From positions 86,795-150,794 of the forward strand of contig PUXW01000007.1 in assembly GCA_009659925.1 (NCBI GenBank): 64,000 nucleotides of DNA. Direction: 5' to 3'. The notes beneath the pieces were generated by a model. The model made no database searches and was not told the origin of the DNA. It saw only the letters and a list, made by a program, of their open reading frames with translations. Position numbers and translations under genes: made by a program. This DNA comes from Nitratiruptor sp. GTDB taxonomy: Bacteria; Campylobacterota; Campylobacteria; Campylobacterales; Nitratiruptoraceae. Numbering within the stretch: position 1 is the first letter of the stretch; the number at the start of each line of letters is the position of its first letter. Positions 48,315 to 58,899 of this stretch are shown here, one piece after another.

Positions 48315-49643
48315 CTACTTCTGGTTGTGGATGAAGTAGTTGCCAATCCCATCGGCGATCCCCTTGGCTAGGAGCTTCTGGTAGAGGGGATTTGCCAGAC
48401 GCATCGCTTCGGTGGGGTTGGTGATATAGCCCACTTCGATGAGAACTGCAGGCATCTGGGCCCCTACCAGGACCCAGAAGGGGCCCGGACGCACCCCCCC
48501 ATCCACGACTCCGCGATAGCGCTGGCGCAAGTTGTAGAGGATCCCCCGTTGGATGTCGATGGCTAACTTGTTGGAGAGGATCGTCTTCTCCCGATTGAGA
48601 AAGTCGAGGTAGACCTGTTTGGAGAAGTAGCTCATATTACGGGTGTCAACCCTGTTTTCCAACTCCGCAACCCGCTTGGCCCGCTCACTCTTGCTGGGAG
48701 AGAGGAAAAAGGTCTCGATCCCCTTCATCGAGAGGTATTTGCGCTTGGAAGGGGCGGCGTTGGCATGGATCGAGATGAAGAGGTGGGCCTTCATCCGGTT
48801 GGCCAGCCTCGTACGGTTGCGCAAGGGCACAAAATAGTCCCCACGCCGGGTCATGTAGACCCGATAGCCCCGTCTCTTGAGCTCTTCGTAGAGCCGTTTG
48901 GCAATGGCCAGGACAATATCCTTTTCCCGCTTCCGTTTGTAACCTACAGCCCCACTATCCCGTCCCCCGTGGCCCGGGTCGATGACAATGGTCTGGTTCA
49001 AAGTGGGAGCCGGAGGGGGGGGAGGATCCTTCTTCTTGGCCTGGGAGGAGGGAGGCTTGACGGGGTGGAGGGAGATGATGAGCCGCTTCCCATCGATTTT
49101 TGACTTGGTGCGAAAGGGGGCCTTGTGGTCGAAGAGGATGCGAAGCTTTCCCTTAGTGTATTGGAGGAGGCGCATCCGGTCGATGGTGCGGAGTCGGTAG
49201 GTTCTAGGAGGGACCCCTAAGCGGGCCTTGATCTCGTAGATGTGTTTGTAGCGCCCTTTGGAGAGGAGCTGTTTGAAGAGGATGGAGCTGGAGTTAAGGG
49301 GGTGTTGGAAGTGGAATTCAATGAATCCTCGGCGCAGGACGACCCGCTGAAGTCGGTTGGGACGCAAGATGCCCTTCCCCTGGAGGTGGCGCAGCTCCTT
49401 CTCGTAGGCCCGATATGGAAGGCCCAGTCGCTTGGCGGCTTTGATGAGGCCCTGGAGGATCTCGATGCGGCGAGCTACCTGGCCGTCGTTGAGGAGGAAG
49501 CGGATATAGGCCGACTTATAGATCTGGTAGGCCCGATAGATATCGGCCCGTTTGGAGCTGGCCAGATATCGGCGGGCCTCTTCCAGCTCCCCTCCAAAGA
49601 GGAGACCGATGCCAAGGAGCAGGATGAACCAGATCCCCTTTAT
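48315..49643 (-). CDS. N-acetylmuramoyl-L-alanine amidase (AmiC-like), predicted to start at ATA 49643
   Basis: IVIDPGHGGRDSGAVGYKRKREKDIVLAIAKRL, FISIHANAA, VLIEVGYITNP. Open frame continues 92 codons upstream of the track's TTG start, ending in signal-peptide-like (M)KGIWFILLLGIGLLFGGELEEARRYL. Confidence 0.85.
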   Translation of the reverse strand: MKGIWFILLLGIGLLFGGELEEARRYLASSKRADIYRAYQIYKSAYIRFLLNDGQVARRIEILQGLIKAAKRLGLPYRAYEKELRHLQGKGILRPNRLQRVVLRRGFIEFHFQHPLNSSSILFKQLLSKGRYKHIYEIKARLGVPPRTYRLRTIDRMRLLQYTKGKLRILFDHKAPFRTKSKIDGKRLIISLHPVKPPSSQAKKKDPPPPPAPTLNQTIVIDPGHGGRDSGAVGYKRKREKDIVLAIAKRLYEELKRRGYRVYMTRRGDYFVPLRNRTRLANRMKAHLFISIHANAAPSKRKYLSMKGIETFFLSPSKSERAKRVAELENRVDTRNMSYFSKQVYLDFLNREKTILSNKLAIDIQRGILYNLRQRYRGVVDGGVRPGPFWVLVGAQMPAVLIEVGYITNPTEAMRLANPLYQKLLAKGIADGIGNYFIHNQK

Positions 49644-50740
49644 GATTCCTCTCCCTCCACCAATTTGCGCATGAGCTCCTTGACGCTGATGATCTCGTTG
49701 AGCCGGTACCCATTGGAGCCGCTGAAATAGAGGCCAAGCTCCTCATCCCCCAAATAGGCATCGCTGAGGCGATCGGCGATACAATAGCCCACTACCTTCG
49801 CCTCCTCTCCCCGATTGCAGGGGACGACGCAGTTGCTAATGCACTTGATGGCCGGCGCTTCTCCAGCTTCGATGAGTTCGATGAGCTTGGTGCGCACCCC
49901 ACGGGCCGGATAGCCAACGGGAGACTTCATCAAGACGATATCCTCCTCCTTGGCCTGGAGGAGGATCCGCTTGAAGGTATCACTGGCATCGCACTCGTGG
50001 GTGCCGATGAATCTGGTCCCCATTTGGACTCCAGCCGCTCCCATCTGGAGGAATTTGACGATATCCCCATGGTCCCAGATACCCCCAGCGGCAATGACGG
50101 GAATATCCCCCCACTTCTTGGCCTCTTCAATCACTTCAGGGACGATGCGCTCCAGCTGGAATTGGGGCATGAAACACTGCTCGTAGGTAAAGCCCTGATG
50201 GCCTCCACTCAAAGGGCCTTCGACGATCACCGCATCTGGGAGTCGGTTGTACCGCTTGCTCCACCGCTTGCAGATGATCTTGAGGGCCTTGGCACTGGAG
50301 ACGATGGGAACCAGGGCCACCTCGGGAAAGTCCCGGGTGAACTCGGGCATATTGGTGGGAAGGCCTGCACCAGTAATGATGATATTGGCCCCCGCTTCGC
50401 AAGCGTCCCGCACTACCCGGCCATAATCGTTGATGGCATAGAGGATATTACACCCCAAAGGGGCATCCCCACAGATCTTCCGGGCATTTTCGAAGATCTC
50501 GAAGAGGGCCTTGCGGGAGTAGAAGTTGATGGCCTCGAAGGGTCTGCCGGCAATCTCCTTGTCGATGTAGCGGCGATTCTCGTAATAGCCTGTTCCCACG
50601 GCGCTAATGACTCCCAGCCCCCCTTCCTTGCTTACACTCCCGGCCAGCCGATCCCAGCTAATCCCAACCCCCATCCCCCCTTGGATGATGGGATAGGGGA
50701 TGGTGTAGGCCCCAATTCGCAGCGGTGGCAGTCGATCCAT
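49640..50740 (-). CDS. Nitronate monooxygenase / 2-nitropropane dioxygenase family
   Basis: YPIIQGGMGVGISWDRLAGSVSKEGGLGVISAVGTG; DIPVIAAGGIWDHGDIVKFLQMGAAGVQMGTRF. Confidence 0.9.
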   Translation of the reverse strand: MDRLPPLRIGAYTIPYPIIQGGMGVGISWDRLAGSVSKEGGLGVISAVGTGYYENRRYIDKEIAGRPFEAINFYSRKALFEIFENARKICGDAPLGCNILYAINDYGRVVRDACEAGANIIITGAGLPTNMPEFTRDFPEVALVPIVSSAKALKIICKRWSKRYNRLPDAVIVEGPLSGGHQGFTYEQCFMPQFQLERIVPEVIEEAKKWGDIPVIAAGGIWDHGDIVKFLQMGAAGVQMGTRFIGTHECDASDTFKRILLQAKEEDIVLMKSPVGYPARGVRTKLIELIEAGEAPAIKCISNCVVPCNRGEEAKVVGYCIADRLSDAYLGDEELGLYFSGSNGYRLNEIISVKELMRKLVEGEES

Positions 50741-51939
50741 CAGTGTACCTTCAATCGTGCAAATTTACGCTTGCCAACTTGCAAGATGTACTCCCCAGGC
50801 TCCAGATGGAGATCCTTATCCTCGATTTTGACCCTATCAACCCGAACTGCTCCGGCTTGAATATCCCGGCGCGCCTGGGAGGTGGAAGGCTCTAGACCGG
50901 CCGCCACCAGCGCCTTGGCGATCCAGATGGGCCCTTCGACCTCGACGGTGGCCATCTCCTTGGGCAAATCCCCCTTGCCAAAGACCCGATCGAACTCCTC
51001 CTTGGCCTCCTGGGCTAACTCTTGACCATGGTATCGAGCCACCAGTTCGAGAGCCAACAGCTCCTTGGCCCGTTTGGGATGGAGTCGTCCCTTGGCAACA
51101 TCCTCCTTGAGTTGCCTGATCTCTTCTAGGGAGCGCTGACTCAAAAGCTCGTAGTAGCGCCACATCAACTCGTCGCTGATGGAGAGGAGCTTGGCGTACA
51201 TCGTCTTGGGATCTTCGTTGATCCCCACATAGTTGCCTAGGCTCTTGCTCATCTTCTGGATCCCGTCGAGTCCTTCAAGGAGGGGCATCATCATGACCAC
51301 CTGCTCCTTGCCGATATTGAAGCTACGCTGAAGGTGGCGCCCCATGAGGAGGTTGAATTTCTGATCGGTCCCTCCCAGCTCGATGTCGCTCTGGAGGTGG
51401 ACACTATCGTAACCCTGGAGGAGGGGGTAGATAAACTCACTGATGGCAATGGGCTTTTGGGCCTTGAAACGCTTCTCAAAGTCGTCTCGCTCCAACATTC
51501 GAGCCACGCTAAAGAGGGTGGTCAGCTCCACCAATCCCCGGGCCCCGAGGGCATCGAGCCAGGAGGAGTTGAAGAGGAGCTGGGTCTTTTCGGGATCGAG
51601 AATCTTGAAGACCTGCTCCTGGTAGGTCTTGGCATTCTCCAAGACGGTTTCTCGATCCAGCTGCTTGCGGGTTTCGCTCTTGCCTGTGGGATCTCCAATC
51701 ATCGCCGTGAAGTCCCCGATGATAAACTGGACGATCCCGCCATAACGCTGGAAGGTGGCCAGTTTCTGGAGTAAGACGGTATGGCCCAAGTGGAGGTCGG
51801 GCGCCGTCGGATCAAAGCCAGCTTTGACGGTGTAGTTTTTCCCCTCCTCGAAGTAGCCTCGAAGTAGCTGTTCGAGCCGCTCTTCGTCGATGATCTCGCT
51901 CACGCCCCGCCGAATCTCGGCCATTGCTTCGTGCAACAT
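50740..51939 (-). CDS. tyrS: Tyrosyl-tRNA synthetase
   Basis: [35 protein letters not shown]4 domain at C-terminus. Confidence 0.95.
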   Translation of the reverse strand: MLHEAMAEIRRGVSEIIDEERLEQLLRGYFEEGKNYTVKAGFDPTAPDLHLGHTVLLQKLATFQRYGGIVQFIIGDFTAMIGDPTGKSETRKQLDRETVLENAKTYQEQVFKILDPEKTQLLFNSSWLDALGARGLVELTTLFSVARMLERDDFEKRFKAQKPIAISEFIYPLLQGYDSVHLQSDIELGGTDQKFNLLMGRHLQRSFNIGKEQVVMMMPLLEGLDGIQKMSKSLGNYVGINEDPKTMYAKLLSISDELMWRYYELLSQRSLEEIRQLKEDVAKGRLHPKRAKELLALELVARYHGQELAQEAKEEFDRVFGKGDLPKEMATVEVEGPIWIAKALVAAGLEPSTSQARRDIQAGAVRVDRVKIEDKDLHLEPGEYILQVGKRKFARLKVH

Positions 51940-51947
51940 CGCCCCTC

Positions 51948-54085
51948 CTATTTGGTGTATGGATCGCTACAGGGGATGAACTGGATGATCTTGACCCGCT
52001 GCTGTCGGAGTTTGTGTTGGAGCGCCTCTGGATCAAGCCGTGGACTCTCGATGGTCATCTCACACAAGTTGCTCTGCTCCACATTCTTTCCAAGTTCGAT
52101 GGAAACTAAATTTATATCAAGTTTGAGTAAAAATTGCAAAAGCTTGGCCAAAGCCCCCTTTTGATCGGGCAAAAGGGCGAGTACCTTGTAGCGGGGGATG
52201 GTATGGGTCTTCCATTGGACGAAGAGCATGGGATGGCCCTGGCCAATCATCTGCTGGGCCCGCTGGCACATCTTGTGGTGGATGATCGCCTTCGTCCCAT
52301 CCCGAAAGGCGACGACCTCATCCCCCCGTTTGGGGTGGCAACAATAGTCGAACTCCACGGCCGCAAGGGGATAGTGGGTGTAGAAGAGGAAGTGCTCGCG
52401 CTCCTTCTCCTCGAACTTCATTCTAGGACCGATGAAGCCGAGGAAGGACTTCTGCTTGCGGTACTCACTCAAGATGCGGCTCTTGACATCCTTGAAGTAG
52501 TTGAGGTCAGTCGCGACCCGGTGGCGGCTGATTCCATGCTCCTGGAGCCACCTTTCAATTTCCTCCGGTTCGATCCGGAGCTCGCTGGCCAAGATGTTGA
52601 CAGCCGCCTTGGCGTTGATCTCCTTGTATTTCTGGCGGCACAAGAGTCTCATTTGCTCCTTGGCCCGGGCGGTTTTGAGGGTGTCGATCCAGCTACACCG
52701 ATAGAGGGGTTCATCGGCTAGCTCGATCCGGACGATGTCGCCGTTGCGCAGTTCGGTAATGAGGGGCTGTTTGATCTTGTTGATGTAGGCCGCCTTGGCC
52801 CGATGGCCCACATCGGTGTGGATGGCATAGGCAAAATCGAGGGCGACGGCACCCCGGGGCAGGGTGATCACATCCCCTTTGGGGGTGAAGACGGCGATCT
52901 CTTCGCTAAAAAGATCATCTTTGACCAGCTCGTAGAACTCCTCAATATCCCGCTGTTGATACTGGAGGTTCTCCAGCCATTTCAGATTCACATCCACATA
53001 GCCCAGTTTGTACTTCCAGTGGGCAGCGATCCCATACTCAGCGGTCTTGTGCATGGCGAAGGTGCGCAATTGGACCTCGAAGATGGAGGAGTGGGCGAAG
53101 ACGGTGGTGTGGATTGTCTTGTAGCCATTCTCCTTAGGGAGGGCGATGTAGTCTTTAAAGCGCATGATGAGGGGGGTGTAGTTGGTGTGGACAATCCCAA
53201 GGGCCTGGTAACATTGCAGCGGCTCTTTAACGAGGATGCGCACCGCTAGTAGATCGAGGACCTCCTCGATGCTGATTCCTTTGCGCTGCATCTTCAAATA
53301 GATGGAGTAGTAGTGCTTGATCCGTCCAATGATCTCGAAATCGTTGGCGCCAAACCCGTTTTTGACCATATGCTGGCGCAGCTCCTGGATGAAGCCGTTG
53401 AGTTTGAACTGGAGCTCCTGCTTGTGGGATCGGATATACTCGTCGATCTTGCGATACTCTTCGGGGAAAAGGTAGAAAAAGCTGAGATCTTCCAAGACAT
53501 TCTTGAGGGTTGAGATCCCGAGCCTGTGGGCGATGGGGGCATATACCACCAAGGTCTCCTCGGCGATGCGCCGCCGCTTGGCCTCGGGAAGGGGGGCGAG
53601 GGTAAGCATGTTGTGGAGGCGGTCGCAGAGTTTGACAATGAGAACCCGCACATCCTTGATGGAGGCCAAGAGCATCTTGCGAAAGCTCAAGGCAGCCTTG
53701 ACCAGACTCTCCTTGGAGCTGGAGGGGGGGAGCTCCTCGCTTCGGATCTCGACGATCTTGGTGAGTCCTTCCACCAGGTGGGCTACATCCTCCCCGAAGC
53801 TCTCTTGGATCTCGTCGATCCCATAGGGGGTATCCTCCACCACGTCGTGGAGCAAGGCGGCGACGATCATCGTCTCATCTTTGGCTACATGGGCGACGAT
53901 GGCTGCTACGAGGATGGGGTGAATCACATAGGGATCGCCACTTTTGCGATACTGGCCCTCATGGGCCTTCTTGGCAAAGTCTAGAGCTTTGAGAACCTGC
54001 TCGCTGGGCTCTTCGACCACCTCCATGAGGAGCTCTTGAGCCTCTTCCAGGCTCGTGATCCCCTCGATCCTTCGGATGAACTCCT

Positions 54086-54089
<4 letters not shown>
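51948..54089 (-). CDS. spoT: RelA/SpoT bifunctional (p)ppGpp synthetase/hydrolase
   Basis: HD domain [34 protein letters not shown]; synthetase [21 protein letters not shown] and ACT regions. Confidence 0.95.
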
Positions 54090-55080
<991 letters not shown>

Positions 55081-56250
55081 TTATCGGGCTTGGATAAGGT
55101 CGAGAGGGTCGATATGGGCGCTGTTTTTGGTCACCTCGAAGATGAGTTTGTTGTTGACCCGACCGATGATATACCCCTTCTTGATCCGCTTCCCCTTCTT
55201 GATGAAGGGGGAGAGGCGGTCCATGTTGGCGTAGATGGTGTAGAGGTTGTTGTCGTGTTTGACGATGACCACATTCTTCAGATGGGGGGTCCACTTGGCT
55301 AGAATGACCCGTCCATTCAAGACGTTACGTACTTTGGCGTTGGGTTTTAAGGGTTTAAGTTCGATATTTTCATTGGGGATCTTGATCTTGTAGATGGGAT
55401 CGACATAGACCCCATAGCGTTTGGTAATGACAAACTGCTTGAGAGGGGGGATCGTCTTAGGCCCCCGATAGCGGACGGTACGATCCTTCTTGTAGCCTCC
55501 ATACTTCTTGACCCGCACCTTGGAGGCCGAACGGCTGGCGGTACGGCGACTCTTGATGATCTTGAGCTCTTGGAGGGTTTTGGTCAGGGCCTGACGCTGT
55601 TGGGTGAGGCGCTGGAGCTCCTCTTTGTACCGCCGCTTTTGGGCGGCAAGCTTCTTCAGCTTCTTGCTCTTGATCCGCTTCAAAGCCTTGAGCTCCTGGC
55701 GCTTTTTAATCAGTTCGTCGATTTGCCCTTTGAGTTTGGCCAAAAGCTCTTTCTTCTGGCGCAACTCCCGTTTGGTCGCCTCGTAGCGCTTGGAGATATG
55801 GGAGAGGTTACGATCCTCGCGCTTTTGAATGGTCTTGAGGATCTCCTCCTTGAGGAGATCTTCCTCTCCCCCCTCTCCGATGGAGGCGAGGAGCAAGGAT
55901 TGGGAGAAGCTCTTGGAGATGGCCTGGATGAGCTTCTCCTTCAAGGCGGCGTAGCGATCATGGAGCTCCTCAATGCGCTTTTGGGTCTCCTCATACTGCT
56001 TGAACTTCTCTTTGTGCTCCTGGTTCAAACGGGCCACGAGGCCATCGAGCTCTTGCAACCGCTGGTTGATGCGCTCCAGCTCCCCTTCGAGCTTTCGAAT
56101 ACTTTTAGAAAGCCGCTCCAAACGAAGATTGAGCCCGCTGATCTGGCGGTTTGTCGTGCGCAGCTGGGCCTGTTTCTCCTTGATCTTGTGATCGATTGAG
56201 GCCCCAGAGAGGCAGAATATGGTGAGAAGGAGGAGAATAAGTGCCTTCAT
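55081..56250 (-). CDS. EnvC-like murein hydrolase activator with degenerate LytM/M23 domain
   Basis: Signal peptide, long coiled coil, C-terminal LytM-like domain (NVVIVKHDNNLYTIYANMDRLSPFIKKGKRIKKGYIIGRVNNKLIFEV) lacking the HxH motif; ATGA overlap with ftsX. Confidence 0.85.
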   Translation of the reverse strand: MKALILLLLTIFCLSGASIDHKIKEKQAQLRTTNRQISGLNLRLERLSKSIRKLEGELERINQRLQELDGLVARLNQEHKEKFKQYEETQKRIEELHDRYAALKEKLIQAISKSFSQSLLLASIGEGGEEDLLKEEILKTIQKREDRNLSHISKRYEATKRELRQKKELLAKLKGQIDELIKKRQELKALKRIKSKKLKKLAAQKRRYKEELQRLTQQRQALTKTLQELKIIKSRRTASRSASKVRVKKYGGYKKDRTVRYRGPKTIPPLKQFVITKRYGVYVDPIYKIKIPNENIELKPLKPNAKVRNVLNGRVILAKWTPHLKNVVIVKHDNNLYTIYANMDRLSPFIKKGKRIKKGYIIGRVNNKLIFEVTKNSAHIDPLDLIQAR

Positions 56251-57065
56251 GTCGTTGCCATCTTATACTGTCGGGAAGCGACGATAATGATGTTAATCAT
56301 CGAGATCATCAAACCGATTCCAAAGAGCCAGAGCATATCCCCTGCGATTTGGGCCTGGTCGATGGTCAAATCCTCCACCCCCAGCAAGCGCATCAAGGAG
56401 CCGGAGGAGACCATATAGGAGTAGAAGCCGTAGACCAGGAGGGTACTGATGGTCGTATCGATAATGGAGAGTTTGACCAGGATGGCGTTGCGCATCCACA
56501 ATGGAGCTCCAAAGAGGGCCATGATATACATTCGCTCCTGGTGCTCCAGGTTCCAGACCTCGATCTGCTTGAAAACCAGCATGGCGCTGGTGACGAAGAT
56601 GATGGCCAGGAAGAGTTTGGAGATGCTCTTGATGAAGAGGAGGAAGTTGTAGATACGCTGGTGGGTCTTGGTAAAAGTTTCGACCCGGCTTATTCCCTCC
56701 ACCTTGAGGAGCTGCTCCTTGAGCTCTTGCAGCTTTTGGGTTGAGGGGAAACTGCTCAAATAGAGGCGGTAGAAGGAGGGGAGGAGCCCTTGGAGCTCGT
56801 CGTAATCGAGATTGAGGCTATTTTGCTTGAGGCGGTTGATGATGAGAGTGGCGTCGATCTGCTTGAGGGCGGTGATCTCAGGATCGACTACCCGCAGCTC
56901 TTCTAGGGTCAAGGGCTTCTGGGCGACGACGATGATGGAGTAGTCATTGGAGAGCTTGGTTTCGTAACTGGCAATGAGCCGGTCGACGATGAGGTAAAAT
57001 TCCACAGCGAAGAGAATGGCAAAGAGGGGGATGATCAAAGAGATGTGGTTCTTAAGCGATTTCAT
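56247..57065 (-). CDS. ftsX: Cell division protein FtsX
   Basis: Membrane topology typical of FtsX; adjacent to ftsE and envC-like gene. Confidence 0.85.
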   Translation of the reverse strand: MKSLKNHISLIIPLFAILFAVEFYLIVDRLIASYETKLSNDYSIIVVAQKPLTLEELRVVDPEITALKQIDATLIINRLKQNSLNLDYDELQGLLPSFYRLYLSSFPSTQKLQELKEQLLKVEGISRVETFTKTHQRIYNFLLFIKSISKLFLAIIFVTSAMLVFKQIEVWNLEHQERMYIMALFGAPLWMRNAILVKLSIIDTTISTLLVYGFYSYMVSSGSLMRLLGVEDLTIDQAQIAGDMLWLFGIGLMISMINIIIVASRQYKMATT

Positions 57066-57726
57066 ACACCTTCCCCTCTTCGATGTAGTAGTGGCGGTAG
57101 GGAACCTCCAGGTTGGGGGGAATTGAATGGGTCATGACCACGACGGTGGTACCCAACTGCTCATTGGCTCCTTCCAGAAGTCTCCAGATTACCCGGCTCG
57201 AATACTCGTCCAAGTTCCCGGTCGGCTCGTCGGCCAGAATGATCACCGGGTTGTGGGCCAATGCCCTGGCCATGGCGACTCGCTGCTGCTCTCCCCCACT
57301 GAGTTCGAGGGGATAGTAGTCCCCCTTGTCTTGGAGGTGGACATGTTTGAGGAGTCTGGCGGTCTGGGAGTCGCAAACCTCCTTGGAATAACCGGCGATG
57401 AGGAGGGGGAGCATCACATTCTTCTTCACCGTCCAATCTTTGATCAACTTGTAGTCTTGGAAGATGATCCCGAGATACTTGCGCAAGAAGGCGAGTTTGG
57501 AGGGTTTGATATCTTGCATCATCACCCCCCCAATTTGCAAGATACCGCTTTGGGGCCGCAACTCTCCGTAAAAGGATTTCATCAGCGTCGATTTGCCACT
57601 CCCGCTTGGACCGGTCACGAAGACAAACTCGCCGCTGCGGATCTTGAAAGAACTCTCCTTGATGATGGGTACATTGGGCTTGTAGGCGAGGGTCAAATCC
57701 TTGGCGACGATAACATTCTTACTCAT
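57052..57726 (-). CDS. ftsE: Cell division ATP-binding protein FtsE
   Basis: VFVTGPSGSGKSTLMKSFYGELRPQSG; LSGGEQQRVAMARALAHNPVIILADEPTGNLD. Confidence 0.93.
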   Translation of the reverse strand: MSKNVIVAKDLTLAYKPNVPIIKESSFKIRSGEFVFVTGPSGSGKSTLMKSFYGELRPQSGILQIGGVMMQDIKPSKLAFLRKYLGIIFQDYKLIKDWTVKKNVMLPLLIAGYSKEVCDSQTARLLKHVHLQDKGDYYPLELSGGEQQRVAMARALAHNPVIILADEPTGNLDEYSSRVIWRLLEGANEQLGTTVVVMTHSIPPNLEVPYRHYYIEEGKVYEIA

Positions 57727-58897
57727 GGAGCCACTCTCTTATACGCTTGTGAGCCTGGAGGTTGGCTTGGGATGGAATGGGAGGGGTTGGAAAGTAGGAG
57801 GCCCTCCCATCTGCCTCGATCTTGATGTAGCGATGCTCTGGTCGATCGAAACTCCCAAAGGAGAGCTCCAGCAAGAGTCCACCCCCCTCGATCTGGTAGA
57901 GCCGTTGCAAGTGGAGAAAATACCCATCATAGACCTTTGCTCTATTATCGAACTTTTCAACAATTTTTTCACACGACACCAGGTCAAAGGAGAAGTCGGC
58001 TTCGATTCGTCTTGGAGGAGCGATCTCATGGCAGAGGAGGTGGAGATCGTAGATATCCCTTCCAAGCCGTCGCCATCGCTCCTCATACTTGCTGGCCACT
58101 AGGGCCTCCCTATTCTTGCTCACTTGAAAGTCGACAAAGGGGCGCTGGAGCAAGAGGTCGAGGCTATAGCGCAGGTAATCGAGGCTATCGGTACGCAACT
58201 CCAGTCTGCCCCCCACCTTGAGGACCCGATGGACCTCATCGACAAAGGTTGGGCTCATCACCCGGCGATGGGGCTTCTTCTCCCAGGGGACGGGGAAGTG
58301 GAGGAAGATCCGTCCCACCAGGTTGGATGGGACAAACTCTAAGAAGAGCCGGGCGTCGTAATCGACAACGAGGATATTGGTCAGCCCTTGGAGGGCGATC
58401 TGTTTGAGGAGCTGTTCGATCGATGGTTTATGGATCTCGATTCCGATAAATTGGATGTAGGGATTGGCCTTGGCCTGGGAGAGGAGGTGGCGTCCACTCC
58501 CAAAACCGATCTCGATCCATACCTCCCGCTCCTTGGGGAAGTTGTGGACGAAGTAGTCGATCTCCTTGAAGTAGCTCTCGGCCTTGATGGCGTGGCCTGG
58601 CTTGAGGGAGGAGAGGTTGTGGCTGAGAATATCGCACTGGGCCAGGTGGCAAAAGGCCTGGAGAGCCTCTTTGATCCGATAAGTGGGGGAGATCCTCGTG
58701 GCCTTCACACTCTTGATGACGAAACGGTCCCCTTTGGACTTCATTTCAAGAAGGAAAGGGGGATCTTGGCGATATTGGACCCCGACGAGCCGGTTGGAAG
58801 CCCCTTTGAGGGGATCGGCGAACCAGAGGAAGGTCAACTCCCCCACCCGGGCAGGGGTCGGGAAGGGAGTGTAGCTTCGAGCGACAATGTGAGGCAT
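57719..58897 (-). CDS. trmB: tRNA (guanine-N7-)-methyltransferase TrmB
   Basis: VWIEIGFGSGRHLLSQAKANPYIQFIGIEIHKPSIEQLLKQ; RIFLHFPVPWEKKPHRRV. Confidence 0.93.
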   Translation of the reverse strand: MPHIVARSYTPFPTPARVGELTFLWFADPLKGASNRLVGVQYRQDPPFLLEMKSKGDRFVIKSVKATRISPTYRIKEALQAFCHLAQCDILSHNLSSLKPGHAIKAESYFKEIDYFVHNFPKEREVWIEIGFGSGRHLLSQAKANPYIQFIGIEIHKPSIEQLLKQIALQGLTNILVVDYDARLFLEFVPSNLVGRIFLHFPVPWEKKPHRRVMSPTFVDEVHRVLKVGGRLELRTDSLDYLRYSLDLLLQRPFVDFQVSKNREALVASKYEERWRRLGRDIYDLHLLCHEIAPPRRIEADFSFDLVSCEKIVEKFDNRAKVYDGYFLHLQRLYQIEGGGLLLELSFGSFDRPEHRYIKIEADGRASYFPTPPIPSQANLQAHKRIREWLHE

Positions 58898-58899
58898 AG

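Noticed and set aside
56284-56303. GATAATGATGTTAATCATCG, a Fur-box-like palindrome
   Set aside because: Lies inside the ftsX coding sequence, has a broken centre relative to the consensus, and no iron gene follows.
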